DNA of 64,000 nt. Origin: BRHc4a sp049323915 (GTDB taxonomy: Bacteria; Bacillota; Desulfotomaculia; Desulfotomaculales; Desulfocucumaceae). The position numbers and the translations under genes are program-made. The stretch spans positions 72,398 through 136,397 of the forward strand of contig JBMOPC010000001.1 of NCBI GenBank assembly GCA_049323915.1, read 5' to 3'. Shown one piece after another: positions 61,330 to 64,000 of the stretch. The first letter of the stretch is position 1; each line of letters begins with the position of its first letter. The notes under the pieces are model-generated. The model saw only the letters and a list, made by a program, of their open reading frames with translations. It searched no databases and was not told where the DNA came from.

Positions 61330-62393
61330 GCCCGGCCATAATTGCAGTTACATCCAGGGGCGCCCGCCTGGGGACCGCTGTGGCCGAAGCCCTGAAAAGG
61401 CACGGCCATACAGCGCAGGTTTACGCCGTCCCGGGCGCGGCTGCGGAAGCAGCGGGTGTGGTCCCCCTGGAAGGACCTCTGGGACAGGCAATGGGGGATA
61501 TATTTTCCCGCCACAGATTTATAGTGATGATTATGGCCCTTGGAATAGTGGTGCGGGTCATCGCCCCGCACATAAGGGACAAAAGAGCCGACCCGGCGGT
61601 GGTGGCCATGGACGAGGGCGGTAATTTCGCCATAAGCGTATTGAGCGGCCACTTGGGAGGCGCCAACGACTTCGCCCGCCTGGTGGCCGGGGAAACCGGG
61701 GCCACGGCTGTGATAACCACCGCCACAGATATCGCCGGGGCGCCGGCGATAGACGTGATTGCCAGGGATTTTAAGCTGGAGCCCGAACAGCACTCTTCGG
61801 TTAAAAAATTCAACGCCGCCCTGGCCAGGGGCGAAAAGTTGCATGTTTACTCGGAATACCCCCTGCCGATACCGGAATCCGGCTTTTTGGCCCTCATGCC
61901 GTGGGAAATGAAAGGTGAAAAAAGTGCCGGACTGAGGGTGCTGGTTACAGGAAGGCAGCACATTGAAGCTACGGAAAAGGACCTTCTGCTGAGGCCCCGC
62001 AACCTGGTGGCGGGTGTGGGCTGCAAGAAGGGTGTCCTGGCCACAGATATACTGCGGGAAATAAAACACAGCCTGGACATCGCCGGCCGTAGCCCGGTTT
62101 GCGTCAGGGCGCTGGCCACCATAAACGGCAAAACCTCCGAACAGGGGCTGATAGAGGCCTCGGACAGGCTCGGCGTTCCGCTTGTGGGATTTGGCCCCGG
62201 AGAACTTAACGAGGCCGTTGAAAAGTTTGGTCTTGACAAGTCCGATTTTGTGATAGAAAAGATGGGAGTGGGTGGAGTATGCGAACCGGCGGCTATGCTG
62301 GCGTCCCGGAACGGGAGGCTGCTGGCTCCGAAAAGAAAGTCCATGGGGATAACGGTGGCGCTGGCAGAGGAAGGCTCCGGGTGGTGGGAATAG
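61326..62393 (+). CDS. cbiG: Cobalt-precorrin-5A hydrolase
   Basis: Protein of 355 residues that opens the delta-lactone and releases acetaldehyde. It has an N-terminal domain (AIIAVTSRGARLGTAVAEAL), the central motif VMIMALGIVVRVIAPHIRDK, VLSGHLGGANDFAR, and a C-terminal CobE-like domain (VAGVGCKKGV, TINGKTSEQGLIEASDRLGV and VCEPAAMLAS). It overlaps cbiF at the start and cbiH at the end. Confidence 0.93.
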   Translation: MSPAIIAVTSRGARLGTAVAEALKRHGHTAQVYAVPGAAAEAAGVVPLEGPLGQAMGDIFSRHRFIVMIMALGIVVRVIAPHIRDKRADPAVVAMDEGGNFAISVLSGHLGGANDFARLVAGETGATAVITTATDIAGAPAIDVIARDFKLEPEQHSSVKKFNAALARGEKLHVYSEYPLPIPESGFLALMPWEMKGEKSAGLRVLVTGRQHIEATEKDLLLRPRNLVAGVGCKKGVLATDILREIKHSLDIAGRSPVCVRALATINGKTSEQGLIEASDRLGVPLVGFGPGELNEAVEKFGLDKSDFVIEKMGVGGVCEPAAMLASRNGRLLAPKRKSMGITVALAEEGSGWWE

Positions 62394-63103
62394 GCCCCGG
62401 ATCGGCAGACCTGCTGAGCCCCAGGGCGATGCAGGCTATAAGGGAATCCCGGGTGGTGGTGGGCTATAAAATGTACGTTGAAATAATAAAGGAGCTGGTA
62501 AAAGACAAAGAGATTATCAGCACAGGCATGACCAGGGAGGTTGACCGCTGCGCTGCCGCCATTGAAAAGGCCTGCTCGGGAATGGACGTGGCCTTTGTTT
62601 CCAGTGGCGACCCGGGGGTGTACGGAATGGCCGGACTTGTGCTGGAGATGCTTGACCGGGACGGGATCACAGGAAAAATAGATATAGAGATAATTCCCGG
62701 CATCACATCGGCCACCGCTTCGGCCGCCAAGCTGGGGGCGCCGCTGATGCACGACTTTGCCGTAATAAGCCTTAGCGACCTTCTCACACCCTGGGAGGTT
62801 ATAGAAAAAAGGCTGGCCGCAGCCGCGCGGGGCGATTTCGTAGTGGTGCTGTACAACCCGGCCAGCCGCAAAAGGGTGGATCACATTCTCCGCGCCAGGG
62901 AGATAATGAAAAAATACAAACCCGGCAGCACTCCGGTAGGGATAGTAAGGAACGCCGACCGGGAGGATGAGGAAATAATTATCACAGACCTGGAAAACAT
63001 GGCCGGCTGCAAAATAGACATGCTATCCACCGTTATAATAGGCAATGAAAGCACTAAGGCACTGGGAAGGTATATGGTGACACCCAGGGGATACCGTATA
63101 TGA
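62381..63103 (+). CDS. cbiH: Cobalt-precorrin-3B C17-methyltransferase
   Basis: Tetrapyrrole methylase of 240 residues: VVGIGPGSADLLSPRAMQAI, VVVGYKMYVEIIKEL, VSSGDPGVYGMAGL, IPGITSATASAAKLGAPL and VVLYNPASRKRVDHILRA. I chose GTG 62381, seven bases after AGAGGAAGG. The open frame extends back to ATG 62279, but that would give 34 extra residues inside cbiG without a ribosome site. It overlaps cbiG by 13 bases and cbiJ by 4. Confidence 0.92.
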   Translation: MVGIGPGSADLLSPRAMQAIRESRVVVGYKMYVEIIKELVKDKEIISTGMTREVDRCAAAIEKACSGMDVAFVSSGDPGVYGMAGLVLEMLDRDGITGKIDIEIIPGITSATASAAKLGAPLMHDFAVISLSDLLTPWEVIEKRLAAAARGDFVVVLYNPASRKRVDHILRAREIMKKYKPGSTPVGIVRNADREDEEIIITDLENMAGCKIDMLSTVIIGNESTKALGRYMVTPRGYRI

Positions 63104-63864
63104 TACTGGTTATCGGAGGCACTTCAGAGGGAAGGATTATATCGGCCGGGCTGGCGGCCAGGGGGGCAAGGGTGCTGGTAAGCACAGCCACAGATTTCGG
63201 CGCTGAACTTGCGGCGTCCGGCGGTGTGGAGGCTGTGCACGGACGCCTTGACCTTGACGGCATGACACAATTGATTGTTTCAAGGGGAGTCCGCACACTG
63301 GTGGACGCCTCCCACCCCTTTGCCGCGGAGGTGACCAAAAATGCCGCAGGCGCCTGCGCCCGCACCGGATGCAGGTACATACGGTATGCCCGTCCCGAAA
63401 GCCAAAAGATAGACCACCCCCGGGCGATATGGGCGGACAGCTATGAAAATGCAGCCGAAAAGGCATTTGAGGCCGGGAAAACGGTTTTTCTGACAACCGG
63501 CAGCAAGACCGCCCAGCTGTTCATAAAAAAAGCCGCCCGGGCGGGTGGCAGGGTTATAATAAGGCTGCTTCCGGACCCTGCTGCAATCAGCAGACTGATT
63601 GAGTCGGGTGTAAGCCCCCCGGACATAGTGGCCATGAGCGGCCCCTTCAGCGAGGAGATGAATATTGCCCTGCTGAAACACTACCGGCCCGACGTTGTGG
63701 TAACCAAGGACAGCGGGGGCGCCGGAGGCTTTGTGGAAAAGGTATCGGCGGCCGCCGCCCTGGGGATACCGGTGATAATACTAAGGAGGCCCCCGGAGCC
63801 CGGGGGGGCGGTATGTTCCATAGCCGGGGCGGTGGATTTGGCGCTTTTGGAAAACAAGAAATAA
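63100..63864 (+). CDS. cbiJ: Cobalt-precorrin-6A reductase
   Basis: NAD(P)H-dependent reductase of 254 residues, CobK/CbiJ family: MILVIGGTSEGRIISAGLAA at the N-terminus, LVDASHPFAAEVTKNA, YIRYARPES, VFLTTGSKTAQLF, RLLPDPAAISRLIESG and VTKDSGGAGGFVEKV. ATG 63100 overlaps the cbiH stop. It is the last complete gene in the window; cbiC and the cobyrinate amidation genes expected next are not seen. Confidence 0.93.
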   Translation: MILVIGGTSEGRIISAGLAARGARVLVSTATDFGAELAASGGVEAVHGRLDLDGMTQLIVSRGVRTLVDASHPFAAEVTKNAAGACARTGCRYIRYARPESQKIDHPRAIWADSYENAAEKAFEAGKTVFLTTGSKTAQLFIKKAARAGGRVIIRLLPDPAAISRLIESGVSPPDIVAMSGPFSEEMNIALLKHYRPDVVVTKDSGGAGGFVEKVSAAAALGIPVIILRRPPEPGGAVCSIAGAVDLALLENKK

Positions 63865-64000
63865 TGCGAGGTGTAGCGTGAAAACATTTTGATTACCCGG
63901 CTGAAGGAGCAAGCCTTAAAAAGGGCGCACTTATCCCTTGGCGTGAAAATGGAAACTTTAGGCAGGTCGTAATGATATTGCTGAAATGTCCGAAGCTTGA
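63865..64000. other. Unassigned 3' edge
   Basis: The final 136 bases contain a 27-residue frame from TTG 63889 to TAA 63972 (ITRLKEQALKRAHLSLGVKM) without a good ribosome site. An ATG at 63972 overlaps its stop and remains open to the window edge for nine codons. Either could belong to the next cobalamin gene or to a decayed one; I cannot decide. Confidence 0.3.

Noticed and set aside
61421..62069. Minus-strand frames under cbiG and cbiF
   Set aside because: They are antisense shadows in a gene-dense operon whose plus-strand genes are all clearly recognised.
1..64000. CRISPR arrays, tRNA or rRNA genes, intact insertion sequences or prophage genes
   Set aside because: I saw no regularly spaced repeat-spacer pattern, no cloverleaf-like sequence in the gaps, no rRNA motifs and no intact transposase or integrase.

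Overview
The window looks like the chromosome of a strictly anaerobic, moderately GC-rich Firmicute, most like the Desulfotomaculum/Pelotomaculum (Peptococcaceae-type) clade. The reasons are strong AGGAGG ribosome sites with frequent GTG/TTG starts, a DnaD-domain protein, the anaerobic (cbi) cobalamin route, a complete Wood-Ljungdahl carbonyl branch, and an unusual wealth of heterodisulfide-reductase (Hdr) flavoproteins. The taxon is an inference from gene content; no rRNA gene is present.

Region 1 (about 0.4-23.6 kb, + strand) is a Wood-Ljungdahl superlocus. It holds cooC, acsA (CO dehydrogenase), acsB (acetyl-CoA synthase), acsC and acsD (corrinoid iron-sulfur protein), a second cooC and acsE (methyltransferase). 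After a 760-base gap with a probable small RNA come a double-flavin HdrA, a selenocysteine MvhD, three Flx-like electron-input proteins, an HdrD-like protein, a second HdrA, a second selenocysteine MvhD, metV and metF, closed by a strong terminator. Together these suggest a flavin-based electron-bifurcating or confurcating machine that couples NAD(P)H, ferredoxin and methylene-THF reduction to the acetyl-CoA pathway.

Region 2 (23.6-31.5 kb) is accessory. It has decayed genes (a copied chrA tail and a frameshifted unknown gene), chrA, padR with a palindromic operator, fetAB, and a minus-strand group of two YeiH-type transporters. Each transporter gene is followed by a tiny single-helix membrane protein gene too short for usual gene calling; a UspA protein sits between the two pairs. 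Region 3 (31.6-38.8 kb) is signalling: a NarL-type kinase/regulator pair, a Cache/PAS protein without an output domain, a UspA-like protein, a small CPGC protein and a large membrane diguanylate cyclase.

Region 4 (39.1-49.9 kb, + strand) is a second Hdr locus. It holds a 1479-residue HdrA with a whole GltD-like flavoprotein inserted, another double HdrA, a third selenocysteine MvhD, an FrhB-like protein, HdrC and HdrB. The three MvhD genes each carry an in-frame TGA followed 12-13 bases later by a SECIS-like hairpin. In two paralogs Sec is at one cysteine position, and in the third it is at a different one.

Region 5 (49.9-57.4 kb) is ordinary housekeeping plus a decayed membrane-ferredoxin/thioredoxin pair: murI, yaiI, exoD-like, gap, ybjQ-like, a HAD hydrolase, a nicotinamidase-like protein and a DnaD-domain protein. 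Region 6 (57.4-63.9 kb) is a tightly overlapping cobalamin operon, cbiDETLFGHJ, which supplies the corrinoid needed by AcsCDE. Several dispersed inverted-repeat elements lie between the genes.
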